Part shown: positions 22,307 through 34,930 of the stretch, in pieces
Layout: each line of letters begins with the position of its first letter
How positions within the stretch are numbered: position 1 is the stretch's first letter
Assembly: GCA_025330725.1 (NCBI GenBank)
Contig: JAIWND010000002.1
Span: 1,978,501-2,042,500, forward strand
Direction: 5' to 3'
Origin: Chlamydoabsidia padenii
Taxonomy: Eukaryota > Mucoromycota > Mucoromycetes > Mucorales > Cunninghamellaceae
Length of the DNA: 64,000 nt
The notes under the pieces: generated by a model
Databases searched by the model: none
Told to the model about the DNA's origin: nothing
The model's input: only the letters and a program-made list of their open reading frames with translations
Made by a program: the position numbers and the translations under genes

Positions 22307-25253
22307 ATGATAACAAATGAACCATCTCCGTATGGCTCACTGGCGCATGATGGATACGAGCGTCATTACCAAACCCATCGATGCGAACAAGCTCCTTTGC
22401 TAATCAATGAAAAACGATCATCATCAGTGATTTTCCGTCCCCACAGTAACAGAAAGCAACATCTATTGATGGCTGCTTGGGCAGCTGTGGTCATCATGGC
22501 CTCCTACTTCGTATTGACACATTCTCCAACTCCGATCTCGGTGTTTCAAACAAGTAAGTCCTTTTGTACCTTGAGGTGAAAGATGCTTAACCTTTTTTTT
22601 TTCTTCTATTAGATTCATTCAACCAGCCATTGGATGGTCCTGAAGAATGGATTAAAGGTCTTCCCTCAAGTGATTCCATCAAAGGCTTTTTCCATTCTTA
22701 TGCATCTGAGTCTCACTTGGCGGGATCTGAAAAAGACCGCCGTTTGGCCGAATGGACTCGGGACCTGTTTGTTCAATTTGGCGTTACCAATACTTCCATT
22801 GAAACTTACTGGCCTCTTTTGAACTATCCCAAAACAAGATATCTTTCCCTCATGGATGAACAAAACTTGACCATGTTTGAAGCTTCTTTGAAAGAAGACA
22901 ACGATGAAAATGCCACACCTACTTTCCATGGTAAAGACTGAACCGGCGATTGAAAATTGTTATTTTGAATCTCCTCTGATTTTTTTATTTTTTGCTTTCT
23001 CTTTCTTTCCGCTTTTTTTTTTTTTGGTGATAGGCTACTCTGGTGATGGTGATGTCACTGCACCTGTTGTTTATGTAAACTATGGTGACATTTCCGACTT
23101 CCAATACCTTCAAGAACTTGGAGTTAATGTTACAGGGTCAATTGCATTGGTTCGCTCTGGTGGTAATTCCCGTGGTCTCAAAGTCAAGGCTGCTGAACAA
23201 TTTGGTTGTGTCGGTGTGTTAATCTACAACGACCCCATTGACCAACCTTCTAATGGTCAAATGTATCCTGATGGTCCTTGGTAATGACAAGATTACAAAA
23301 CACACACACAAAAAAAAAAAAAGACTTTGTACTAACCTTTTTACTTTGTATACATATATATGGCATAGGCGCTCTTCTTCTTCTGTTGAACGGGGCACAG
23401 TTCATTATTTGTCCATGATGGCTGGTGATCCCTCCACACCTGGGTATGCTTCTCTGGAAAACTCAACCCGTTTGTTGTTGAATGAAACCGATACTGTCCC
23501 TCATATTCCTTCGCTGCCTATTTCTTGGGATGACGCTACTCCGTTTTTGAATGCAACTCATCAACTTGGTGTACAAATTCCTCAATGGCAAGGTGGTATT
23601 CCCGATATTGGCTATTATTCTGGTCCCAGTCAACACTTGGTACACCTTGTCAATATTAATGATTATCAAGTCAAACCAGTATGGAATGTCATTGGTCGTA
23701 TTGATGGAACTGAAGAACCTGATCGTGTCATTCTATTGGGAAATCATCGTGATGCTTGGAGTTATGGTGGTGCTGATCCATCTTCTGGCTCTGCTTCTTT
23801 GGTAAGTAGACATTCGATTGTATTGTATGGTATTTATGGTATCTAACAACTTACTTTTCTTCTTCTTCTATATATATATATATATATATATAGCTTGAAT
23901 TGGTTCGTATATTTGGTGTCTTGATGGAATCTGGATGGCGTCCTCGTCGTACAATCATGTTTGCTTCTTGGGATGCGTAAGTAAACTGAATAATTAAAAT
24001 ATATCATATTAACTCTTCAAACTTTTTGATATTTAATGTTTTTAAGCGAGGAATTCGGTTCGATTGGCTCAACCGAGTGGGTCGAAAATCACAAAGAATG
24101 GCTTGATGATGTCGCTGTTGCTTATCTCAATGTGGATATGGCTGTCACTGGTACCAAGTTTGCTGCTCAATCCTCTCCCTTGCTCCATCGCTTGTTATAT
24201 GAAGTAACAAGTTCGGTGATCGATCCCAGTACTAGTCTCTCTGTACTCGAAGCCTGGGCTCTCTCAAATGCTGAAAACCACTTTACAGAATGGGACATGA
24301 ATGGCGATATCACTCCTGATGGACATATGGAAAAGAAGAAAGAACACCATGAAGAACCTGAACTCAAGTTGATTGGACCTCTTGGAGCTGGCTCTGACTA
24401 TGTTGCCTTCTTCCATCATGTGGGTATCAGTAGTATGACGATGGGCTTCCACGGCGATTATGGTGTTTATCACAGCAACAATGATGGGTAAGTAAGAACT
24501 TCTCTCTATAAATCCACCAATTCTTTTTTCTTTCTTTGTAGAATCAAATGGATGGAAACCTTTGGTGACCCTACTTATGAATATCATCAAACGCTTGTCA
24601 AGATTTGGGGATTATTAGCTCTTCGTCTTTCAAGTGACGTTATTCTTCCCATGTATCCTTTGGATTATGCTCATCAACTCGACCAACACATCTCATCATT
24701 GGAATCCATCTATCACCGCAACAATGATACGGCCCCAGATGACGATGATGATAATGAAGACATGCCTCCTTGTGATCCTCCTACCCCTGAATTGACCAAA
24801 CACAAGAAGAAGAACAAGAACAAGAAACAACGTGATGAATTCCTTCCCAAATTGGCCCTGGCATTGCATGACTTGAAACATACCAGCAAGAAGTTTGAAC
24901 ACAAGAAAACCAAGGTGCTCAAAAAGTTGGGACAAGTCAAGGTGTCTTCCAAAACAGAACGCAGGGTTGAAAAGCTGAATGCACGGGTCTCTCAATTCGA
25001 ACGGGTGTTTATCAAACTGGACGGTCTTCAAGGTAGACCATGGTATCGACATATGGTGTATGCTCCTGGGGAATGGTCTGGTTATGCAAGTCAAGCTCTT
25101 CCTGGTCTATCTGCTGCTTTTGAATCCAATGATGAACAAGAAATCCAACAAGCCGAAGAACAATTGGCGACTGTGTTGGAAATTGCTCGCCAACTACTCA
25201 AGGGACATTATGAAAATGCTGATCTGTTGGATGGTGACAGTGATTTGGTTTAG
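22307..25253 (+). CDS. M28B zinc metallopeptidase (glutamate carboxypeptidase II / transferrin receptor type)
   Basis: Seven exons (22307..22553, 22613..22930, 23034..23280, 23369..23801, 23894..23976, 24047..24487, 24542..25253) encode 826 aa. It is a type II membrane protein: cytoplasmic N-terminus, one helix at about 53-70, then a large lumenal part with protease-associated (PA), M28 peptidase and C-terminal dimerisation domains. All catalytic and di-zinc residues of glutamate carboxypeptidase II can be placed: His397, Asp407, Glu444 (base), Glu445, Asp473 and His585. It is thus a predicted active peptidase, unlike the transferrin receptors. An Asp-rich then Lys-rich insertion (about 24735-24840) interrupts the dimerisation domain. 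Yeast relatives are vacuolar/endosomal; location here is inferred. Confidence 0.95.
23871..23892 (+). repeat. (TA)n in an intron
   Basis: TA dinucleotide run forming the 3' end of intron 4 of the M28 peptidase gene. Confidence 0.85.
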
Positions 25254-25476
25254 TATAGTATAGCTTATTTTTATTTTAGTTGTGTTGGTGATGAATAAAT
25301 TCGAAATCAAGTCCAACCAATAAAGACTTGCCATATCTGTACTCAGTCCTGTATTTTTTAACACCCCGACATTTAACTCCCCCCCTTCCTTCCCTCCTTT
25401 TATTTCTCTCTCTCTCTCTCTCTCTCTCTTTTACATCTTTCTGTCACGACTACTTGTTTTTATATAAACAGGCATC

Positions 25477-28154
25477 ATGTCGGAATACACTTATGATGAA
25501 GAAGGGTTTAATTTCTTCTACTTTTTATTATCTGTTATAACTTTATGCCTGGTGCCTGTCACTGGTCATTCTCTTTATTCTCTTTGGAAATCAACACGTA
25601 AGTAGGTCAAAACAATGAATAATCATCCCACTCACACTCTTTTATCTATTTAGAGAAAGTCTCTGAAAAGAATATCTGTCATTGTGGAACATGTACAAAA
25701 GAACGTGTCAAGTCTCAAGCATCAAAACCAAACAAGATCAAGCAATCCTTGACCAATCCAAAGTAAGTCAAAACTAACTTTTTTTATTTTTATTTTTTAC
25801 AACTAACACTAACTACTATATTGTTATTGATAGATTCCTCTTTATTGTATTTGGTTGGATTGCTGTTGGTATTTTGGCCTATCAAGTGTCCTTTGCTGAA
25901 CCTGCTAAAGCTAAATGGGATCCTTACACCATCCTAGACATTAGCGAAGTAAGTACTCTCACTCACTCCCCCATTTATCCAACTCATTCTTCCTCTCTCT
26001 CTCTCTTTTTTTTAGGGTGCTACTCTTCCAGAAATCAAAAAGGTCTATAGGAAACTGTCTCTTGTCTATCACCCTGACAAGGCCCCTGAAGACAAACAAA
26101 AGGAATACGAAGAAACCTTTATTCAAATCAGCAAGGCATACCAAGTGTAAGTTTGTGTTGTTTGGTTTGTGTGTGGGGGGAAAGGATTGTCATTAACTAT
26201 ATGCCTATTATAATGGTCTTTTGTTTTAGGTTGACAGATGAAGATACCCGTAAGAACTATGAACAATATGGTCATCCTGATGGTAAACAATCATTCAGTA
26301 TGGGTGTCGCTCTTCCTCGGGCTTTGGTTGAAGGTGGTAACAGCAAACTTGTCTTGCTCTTTTATGCCATTGCTTTTGGACTTGGTTTACCCTTCTACAT
26401 TGTAAGCACAAACTAATCACTTGTCATTCATTTTATATTAACACCCCTCCCTTTTTTTTTCTAATAGGCCAATTGGTGGAATAGCTCTCGACGACAAACC
26501 AAGGATGGTATCCTCAACTCTACTATGGGTGTCCTCGTAAAGGGATTGAAGGAAAATGACGGATTTAAAGGTAAGAGTGGAAACACAAGTGTAAAAAAAA
26601 ACATGAGGATTTTTGATTTACTAATCTTTGTTTAATACTGTCAATTAGAATTGATCAAAGTTCTCTCTGGTGCTCATGAATTCAAAGAAAACGTGGCTGT
26701 CCATCCTGATGAAGAAACCATATTGAAACGATTAGATAATGTCATCCGGGATGAACTGGAAAACAGATTTGGTGAAAAGTATGAACGTCTGGATGATGTA
26801 AGTAAAAAAAGATAATCTATGATTTGTCATGACTTGATCTATCTAACCCCCTTTTTTTATTTTTTATTTTATTTTTTATAATAGTCTGTTCCTTGTTACC
26901 GACGCAAAGCTTGTACTTTACTATATGCTTACCTCCTCCGCCTGGACTTGTCTGCTAAAGATACTGGGGCTGAAATCCTCGAAGAAGGTAAGATGAACAA
27001 CTTTTAAAGTAAAAGGAAACAAAATCATTAAGCTTGTCTTTTTTATTGATTAGATCAAAGGTATATTGTCAAACGATCTGTCCATATCTTGCAAGGTCTT
27101 TTGCAAATTGCTACTGTCAAACAATGGTTAAAAGCGGCTATTCTTATCATGAATTTACAACAAGATCTACTCCAAGCGCTCTATCCTGGTGATTCCTCGG
27201 TCAAACAATTACCTCATATCAACAATCAACTCCTCCGACGATACTATCGCAACAAGAAGAAACAGATCAATAGCGTACAACAACTCTTGGACCTGTCTGA
27301 ACCTGAACGCAAATCATTATTAAACCCTCTTTCGGAATCGGAATACTTGGATGTGATGGAAGTGGCTCAACGTGTACCTAGATTATCTGTCACGAAAGCC
27401 ATCTTTAAAGGTATGTCAAACAGAAATATATATATATATAAGTAGTAACTAACCCATCCACTTTTTCTTTGCCATCATAGTTATTGGGGACAAGATTATC
27501 ACTACTGGCGCCATCATCACATTTGTATTAAAATTGAAGAATGGACAAGTACAAAGCATCGATGTCAAGACGGATGAAAACAAGGAAATCGACAATAACG
27601 ACGAAGAAAGCGGTGATGAAGACGAATTCGATGAACAAGGCAACACCAAGGTGAAGAAAGAGGACGACGAAGGCAATGGTACTCTTCCCTTGGCTCATAC
27701 ACCCTATTACCCTAATGAAAAGAAGCCTTATTGGTGGATCTTTTTGGGCGACCCCAAGGTGAATCGTATTTTGGTACCTCCACGTAAGGTGACCGACATT
27801 GTTGACGAAAAGACGATCCGTGTACCCTTTGCTGGTCCTCCCAAGCCTGGAACCTATACGTTCTCTCTCTTTGTCAAGTCTGATACTTACGCTGGCACCG
27901 ATATTCTACAAGATATCCAACTGACCATTCAAGATCCTACCGACCTACCTCCTGAAGATGATGTGGATGATTCTATCTCTGAACCCGAAGAAGACTCTAT
28001 CGCTGGCCAAATGAAATTGATGCGTGAACAAGGTCTGGCTTCTGCTTTGGCTGGTGGTGGTGGTGGTGGTCACAGCGAAGATGGTAAAGGTGAACAGGGA
28101 CAAAAAGATGACGATAGTGATAGCGATAGCGATAGTAGTAGTGATGAAGATTAA
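25477..28154 (+). CDS. SEC63: ER translocon subunit Sec63
   Basis: Ten exons (25477..25597, 25654..25762, 25834..25948, 26016..26146, 26230..26401, 26468..26570, 26649..26797, 26885..26987, 27054..27410, 27481..28154) encode 677 aa. The order is the Sec63 one: first membrane helix about 12-30, second about 79-97, lumenal J domain with HPD at 134-136, third helix about 203-222, then the cytosolic Brl/Sec63 domain with an acidic insertion, and an acidic C-terminal tail of Asp/Ser repeats. Sec63 recruits BiP to the Sec61 channel and supports post-translational import into the ER. Start [18 protein letters not shown] is the conserved N-terminus. It lies 223 bp after the M28 gene, same strand. Confidence 0.97.
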
Positions 28155-28680
28155 TATTTATTGTTATTGTTGCTCTTTTTACATAAATAAACATTTTTTT
28201 TTTTTTTTTTACCCCTCCTTATGTGTGCTGACAAAAATGTGGGATTACACTCCGACAGGGTCCCCGAAGCTGGAGCACGTTTTCTCCACCTTTTATATAA
28301 TCAAATACCTATAAACCGCCTCCTTTTCCCTACCATAGATCTGTTTTACCAAGTCTACAAAAAGTCCACATGCATATGATACATATAACCCTGTCGCATC
28401 TTTTATTTATAAAGGAGAGTCTGCGTGCCCATAAAATGGTATGCAACGTTTTTAATTTGACATTTAGTGTAACAAAGTAAAGTGCGCACGTGCAACTACC
28501 TATCCCTCCTAAAAAAAGTGATAAGGTTCTTTTTTTTTTATTGACAAATGTAGGGTGTGGGGGGAAGGAAGATTTATATAACAAAGTGGGAATCTATAAC
28601 AAAGTGAGGATCTATAACTAGTATTAAACAGTGGAATGCCAGTGAAGACTTGTTATCATGGAGGAGAGGAGTAGGGTGTT
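28155..28680. other. Intergenic region
   Basis: 3' flank of SEC63 (AATAAA-type signal near 28187, poly-T 28193-28210) and 3' flank of the Atg10-like relic on the other strand. No gene seen. Confidence 0.6.
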
Positions 28681-29338
28681 TTACCAAATCAAGATGAGTA
28701 TCAAGGAGATCCCATGATACTATCAAAAAGTAATATGATATCAGTAACTCTCTCTCTCTCTCTCTCTCTTTTGTTTGCCTTTACCTGTAAGATGATGCAT
28801 CTTGATCGTATTTGGGATGAGCCACACCATTTCATCGTCGTATTTTGAATACACCAAGGGAGACCTAACATATTAAACATGATGTCGAGTTGATCACTCC
28901 TTCGTTCTATCCCTCTATTAGCAAATATTAAATCATTTTCTAATGTTATTAATCATTTACCTGATAGTTGTTTCCATAGGGAGATTCTTCAGTTGGTCAA
29001 AAGAAATCAATACTTGAAGCCAAAAAGGAGCACCATGAGGCCAAATAAGCGGGAGGAGGTAGGTTTGACTGTAAAGGATAATGATCAAAGTCGTTCCATC
29101 AAGTTGTTGTTTGTTGTTGTATCAAATTATTATATCGTCAACATAATCAAGTCATGAGTTTCCCTTCCTTCATCTTCCAATGTACCTGCGTAGATTATTA
29201 AACAAGTTTTAATCCCGAGTGAGAGTAAAGTATTGACTTTAATCCTTGGTAGTTCCTGCTTTTTGCCGAATCAAAAATGTATTAGTATTCCTTTGTGTTA
29301 AAGTAACCGAGAATAACTTACCCTAGTAGTGATGTGTC
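28681..29338 (-). pseudogene. Possible Atg10-like (autophagy E2-like enzyme) relic
   Basis: Several minus-strand blocks with good splice sites read as protein but do not join in one frame. Block 28961..29073 contains ILYSQTYLLPLIWP, resembling the VxYSxxYxVPVLYF signature of Atg10. Just upstream, in a different frame, lies WNDFDHY, so a frameshift seems to separate them. Block 28785..28914 contains NMLGLPWCIQNTT, close to the Atg10 active-site context (LGxPWxxxHPCxT), but the HPC catalytic triad is not there. A last block, 28681..28719, ends in a stop. An upstream block with donor at 29323 (SLLAKQDTSLLG) could be the 5' part. Broken gene, sequencing errors, or a chance pattern are all possible. 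Confidence 0.35.
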
Positions 29339-29420
29339 TTGTTTAGCAAGAAGGGAAAGTGAAAGAAAGGCAAGAAATGAAAGACAGAAAAAAAGAAGAA
29401 AAAAAAAAAAAAAAGGACGA

Positions 29421-29432
29421 ATTTAAACGCCG
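29421..29432 (+). promoter_or_regulatory. Dispersed motif ATTTAAACGCCG
   Basis: Exact motif (CG variant) about 185 bp upstream of the next start codon at 29615. Confidence 0.5.
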
Positions 29433-29614
29433 AACAATGAGTAGCCCAAGGTACAATCTGTATGACCCAAGAAAACTTTAATTTTCCCCCCTTCCATCAA
29501 ATAACATTTTAATACAAAAAAGTTTTTTTCTCTCTCTCTTTTTCTCTTTCCTTCCTTCCTTTTTTTTTTTTTTTTTTTACTTTCTTCCCATCCTTCTTTT
29601 ATTTACACAAAGTC

Positions 29615-30486
29615 ATGTCACTTGTATCTTTATCCAATTCTACTACCACCAACAACAATACTGGCACCCTCACCACTAAAACAACCAACCACCAACGACA
29701 TTCTTCTTCTACCTTTATTGCCCATCTCCTACTACAAGAACATCCTCCTAAAGTACAACCTCGGTCATCTTCAGCAAGGGATAAAGCTTTATTTAGTCAC
29801 TTGGATAGGGTGGATGCTGAAGCTGGATGTATTCTTATTGCTTTGGCTAATCATGACAAGAGAAAAGATATGAATGACTTGATACCTTATTCTATCAGGG
29901 TAAGTTATATAAATGATAATAATAATAATAATATAAAAAAAAGGGGAGGGGGAAGGGAAACATTGGTAAGTGTGTGTCCTATCAAAAGGGTACATACTTA
30001 CACAATAGTGTTGTTACTAACGGGTGGAGGAAGGGGTGTGTGAAAAGAATGAAAGGGGGGGGGATAGGTACAGAAAGGGAGTAGAACCCAATACTCATTT
30101 GCTTTTTATTTTTACATTTTTAACATTAGGTCATCGATTACAATCAAATAACACCCATCGAAACAATGGAATCTACTCATGGTGACAATAATAGCAGCAT
30201 CAACAGCAGTAATAGTAGTACGAGTGATAGTGCCAGTCCTCATACCGATAATGAAGATCCGACGACAACAACAACGACAACGACAACGACTGTAAAAGAC
30301 GAAAATGACAATAATACAACAATGTCTATTACAAACTTGATAGGTAAGAAAAAAGAGAAGGTGAATAGAACAAAGCTAATTGTATTTATCTTTAGGATCT
30401 ATGCCCTCCTCGACTGATGATGATCCTGCTTTGGTAAAGATAATATTGTCTGTGTTTGTTATTGTTTTTAGTCTCATGTGTACTAA

Positions 30487-30522
<36 letters not shown>

Positions 30523-31854
30523 TCTGCAATGACTTACCAATACACAAACACTAATAATCAACAAGCATCAACAACTGTAAACAGTATGCCATCTTTGACA
30601 GAAACGACAATGGTTGCCAACGACAAACACACTCATGGTAAGGAAATAATGATGAAACTCTTTAAACCTTAATCTTATATCCTTCTTCTAATACGCAGAT
30701 CTAAAGCCATCCTCGTGGAATCGTAAATCGAAAACTGATCCTATTTTACTACTTGCAGCCGCCGCCAAAGCCATTGATCAAGATGAACAATTACAACAAA
30801 GTAAGGGCGATCAGGAGGAAATAGATCACTTTGCTGACCTTTTATATATAATACATGTATATAAATAGGGGCCAATCAAAAAAGGAAATACAGTGATGAT
30901 GACAGCAGTTTGGATTCTCCAGCAGGCCGGCCTCGTATGGAACAAAGCCAAGCCGTAGTTGATCAACGTCAGGTAAGTACACTAATGGGGGACCAACACA
31001 CAAATTTTAAAACGCCGATCTAACTGACACATTATTTAGTCTGAGAAATCCAAATTCTCTTACCAGTACTTATCCATGGTAAGTGTAACTTTAATTACTA
31101 ACCTATTGAAATAAATTTAATACTGACATTCTGTTTACCCTTTTATTTGTTGATTATAGAAACAAAACCCAAAGATCAAACGGAATGCAATGCATGCATA
31201 CATTACATATATGATTTACACCGATTTGGCCTCTTCTGAAAAAATGGTAAGGAAATACGAATGTTAAATAAAGAGGTATTAAACCTTTTTATTTGTGCGT
31301 AGTATCAACATGATAAAGGTAATTTTTATCATCAACAACAAAATGAAGGTATCAGTGCGACAGGACCACCATCATTACTTCCACCAGCATCAGTTACTAC
31401 ACCTTATGCACCACCATCTTCATCTCCTCGACCTACTAGTAATCACCGATCTGTAGCAACAGCATCACCATCATCGGCATCAGCACTAGCAACAACAACA
31501 ACAACAACATCGTCATCACCATCATCATCTTTGGCTTATGAACATCAGTATCCTAAACATACACATCCTAAATATCATAATTATACATCTCGGATAAACA
31601 TACCAGCGTCAGGTACCACCGGAACAAACGCATCTTCTTCCGAAACACATCCTACTACTTTTAACAGTACATGGCCTTATGTATCAACAACTACACCACC
31701 ACCACCACCACCACCTTCATCATCATCAGCAGCTACATCAATACCATCTTCACCACCATCATTACTTCATTCGGGATCATCATCATCATCATCATCATCT
31801 ATTATGGCTCGACCTTTGACTGCCTTCTTACGAGATGATATGTATGGACGATAA
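29615..31854 (+). CDS. Low-complexity Ser/Thr/Asn-rich protein of unknown function
   Basis: Nine exons (29615..29899, 30130..30343, 30396..30433, 30523..30637, 30699..30800, 30869..30972, 31040..31078, 31160..31246, 31303..31854) give 511 aa. Two short ordered blocks stand out in a disordered protein: residues 30-95 (TFIAHLLLQEH, then ALFSHLDRVDAEAGCILIAL) and the block KRNAMHAYITYMIYTDL coded by 31170-31225. The block around KSKTDPILLLAAAAKAID also looks helical. The rest is poly-S/T/N/P, with a basic RKRKY-like patch. The Leu-rich helix plus basic patches would fit a transcriptional regulator, but that is a guess. I do not recognise a family. Confidence 0.75.
30491..30520 (+). repeat. (TA)n in an intron
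   Basis: TA run of about 15 units forming the end of intron 3 of the Ser/Thr-rich gene. Confidence 0.85.
31006..31017 (+). promoter_or_regulatory. Dispersed motif TTTAAAACGCCG (intronic)
   Basis: The only exact copy I found inside a gene; it lies in intron 6 (30973..31039) of the Ser/Thr-rich gene. Confidence 0.35.
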
Positions 31855-32665
31855 CTCTTTTTTTTTTTTTTTTTTTTTTTTTTACTCTCCTTTTATCCTC
31901 CTCCTCTCCCCCTTTCTGTTTTATCTCCTTTCCTTCCCCACTCATTCATCCCTTTATACATATATAAATATAGTTTTAGTACTCTTTGTATAAATCAATC
32001 CATACTTTTTGTGCTTCAAATAAAATTGGGGAACAAATTGTCAAAAAGCCGAATAACGAAATGTTGTGTAACAGTTACCAGATTTTTATATTTGTGTAGT
32101 GTCTATAAATCTATAGTGTTATGTTTTGCTTTGGTGGGATGGGCGTAAAAAAGTTTCCTTTTGGATGTACAAGAAAAAAAAAAAAGAAAAAAAGTGCTTC
32201 ATTTATCGATTTGGGGGAACCAAGTTCATTTGCCGCGCTTTTTATTTTTTTTTATGTGTGTGTAAAAAGAACGAAACTCAAATTTTTATATTTCTTTGCT
32301 CTTCTTCCGTCTTCCTCTCTCTCATTTTTTATATCTCCTCCTTTATTGTCTCGTTACACTTTTTTTTTTTTTTTTTTTTGATTGTCCACTTGTTATACAT
32401 ACATTCATACATCACTCCATCTTACTTTATTCAAATTCGATACCCCCCCCCCTTTTTTTTACTCTTCTTCTTCTTCTTCTTCTTCTTTTATATATACCAC
32501 TAGTTTGTATTTCTTCTTCTTTTTTTTTTGGACTTGGGCACTTCTTCATCCTTTGACGATTACAACACTAATAGATACATACACTCTTATATATAACCGG
32601 CGACTATTATCACCACTTCAACTACTTTTCGGAGCAACAACAAGAAAAAGACAACTCATGCTGTG
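31855..32665. other. Intergenic region
   Basis: 3' flank of the Ser/Thr-rich gene (poly-T 31858-31882, AATAAA-like near 32021) and a long pyrimidine-rich leader of the STE20-type kinase (T runs at 32361-32380, (CTT)n at 32465-32486). Frames here are products of the T tracts. No gene seen. Confidence 0.6.
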
Positions 32666-34357
32666 ATGCCGACTATACTTACTCGTTCGTCCCATCACCA
32701 ATTACCAACTCCACCATCCTCTTCACCACCCATGACTTCACGCCGTCTATCTTCGGCTACCACCATTGTCATGTCTCCTTTACCTTCACCAACAAAGAAA
32801 CTCATACCTTGGCGTCCACCTGGGGCTTGGGAAATGCCTGATATCATTTATGAACGATGGAAGGAGAAACAACAACAGTTATTACATCTCAAACAACCTA
32901 CTCCTCCTCCAGAAAACAAACTGAAAAAGTCCCCTTCTAATCAAACATCAAAGGTAAAACTCACTCACTCACTCATTCATTCAACAACTAGACAATTATA
33001 TTTGAACTAATCATCTCTCTCTCTCTCAGGTACGGTGGCTTTATGTAGGTAAGGCACCTGATTTGTTCCCTTTGCCGCCACCCATTCGCAAAACTCCTAA
33101 ACGACATGCCGAATTTGATGCCAAGCTCCGAAAAGTCTTACCTCGTAACAAGATCCTCGATGTGAATCCAAAGGAATACTATACTGGCACTGAACAAGTT
33201 GGAAGTGGGTAAAGTATATATACATATATATATATACAATGTATTAATCAACCTTTACTCACAACTTTTTCTTTTTATTAAATGTTAGGGCAAATGGAGC
33301 GGTGATTAGGGCTGTGAAACGATCTCATTCATTACCATCAACAACCATGAATCGAAAACAACAACAACAACAACATCGTAAATCAACATCATCAACATCA
33401 CAACAAAAGCTACCATCAAAAGCATCAGTGGCAATTAAACGATGTTTTATTGAAGATCATGACACACATCACCATAGTTATGTCTTGAGGGAATTACGAA
33501 TCATGGGTTGCCTCTCTCACGACAATCTTATCCAACTTCAAGAAGCCTGTTTATATGATGATCACTTGTGGATGGCAATGGAATTAATGGCTTGCTCTGT
33601 CTTTGGTTTATTGTTTAGCACCACGGTGGGTCTTACCGAAGCCATGACAGTATTCATCGCAAAGGAATGTTTGGAGGGTTTGGTCTATCTCCACTCCAAG
33701 AACTATATGCATCGTGATATCAAGTGTGAAAACATCTTACTGGGACATCAAGGACAGGTGAAATTGGCCGATTTTGGTTTGGCTACTCCATTATCAGTAC
33801 AAAATACTTCACGACTTGGAACTGCAAAGGTAAAAGTGTGGATGATCGACAATGTGCAGTTTAGCACATGCTTATAAAATGATGATAACTGACGATCTAT
33901 CTTCTTCTTTAATTAATAGTGGATGGCACCTGAAGTAGTAGCTGAATCTCCATATACTGAAAATGTCGATATTTGGTCATTAGGTATTACGATGATTGAA
34001 ATGATGGATCGTGTCCCTCCTTTGTATTATTTGGAAAGCAGTACTGAAATCTATCGGGAAATCTTATATGGAAAACCACCTACATTCAACTTTGCTACCC
34101 CTTCTACCGCCATGGTCAATATTCTGGAATGGATTCTTAATGCAGATGCGGATGATCGTCCTATGGCTAAAGATGTACTAAATGTAAGTTGGGCTCTATC
34201 TCCTTTTGATCTTTACTTTAACTCATCTTTATATATATATATATATATATCTGTTATATAGAGCATCCAACAATTCGTATCTCAAGATCACTTGAAATGT
34301 GCAAAGAAATCTGATCTGGCCAAACTCGTCCAACAGGTGTTCCCTATAAATCACTAA
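32666..34357 (+). CDS. STE20/PAK-type Ser/Thr protein kinase
   Basis: Five exons (32666..32953, 33030..33208, 33289..33829, 33920..34183, 34262..34357) encode 455 aa. Residues 1-100 are Pro/Ser-rich with a block [20 protein letters not shown]. The kinase domain starts near 150: Gly loop GSGANGAV (154-161), Lys206 in [12 protein letters not shown] from 297, DFG at 317-319, and the STE20 signature GTAKWMAPEVV. The C-terminal helix completes the domain. About 35 extra residues (Q/S/K-rich, poly-Gln) lie between the Gly loop and VAIK, so strand 2 to 3 of the N-lobe carries an unusual loop. No CRIB domain is visible. Active kinase expected; pathway (polarity, MAPK) inferred only from the family. 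Confidence 0.92.
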
Positions 34358-34930
34358 TCTGCACCCTCTTATACTTTACTATCTAGTCTTCTTCTTCTTC
34401 TTCTTCTTTTTAACCTATATATCATATTGTACACCTTGTTTTAGTTATTCCTTTATACATGTTGATGATGATACGTATATCCTTCTCCCCCTTCTTCATT
34501 TGTTGTTATTATTAGTCTACACCTACCAATACCCGCCCCTTCCCCATCCATCCCCTTCTCCCCGTGTTTGCCTTTTTTTAAGCCTTCCTAAAAACTATTC
34601 TTTATACATTAGCTAGTCTCCCCCTTTTTTTTAAAATCTTTTTAACAACAATAACAACCTCTTGTGTATATAATAAAATAAAACCAAAATGTTGTGATTC
34701 CAGCTTTATGTTTATTGACCGATAATGTATGTAGACCACAATAGATCTTGGTCCATATTACCCCTTGAATAAACCAGCCCAACCCCAAACCACCCATACC
34801 ATTACACAACAACAATAAAATAAAAAAGAGTCAACAATCAATACAAAGTTTTTAATGATGATGATAAAAAGAGTATGTGTCAAACTATCCTAATGTGATC
34901 ATGGGGGGAGATAAATAAGAGTAGTAGCGT
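34358..34930. other. Tail-to-tail intergenic region
   Basis: Shared 3' region of the STE20-type kinase (+) and eS19 (-). (CTT)n at 34388-34408 and AATAAA-type signals near 34673. No gene seen. Confidence 0.6.

Noticed and set aside
29101..29160. CAA/GTT-rich text as a poly-Gln coding exon
   Set aside because: The in-phase frame is stopped and no splice site isolates it; treated only as part of the Atg10-like relic.
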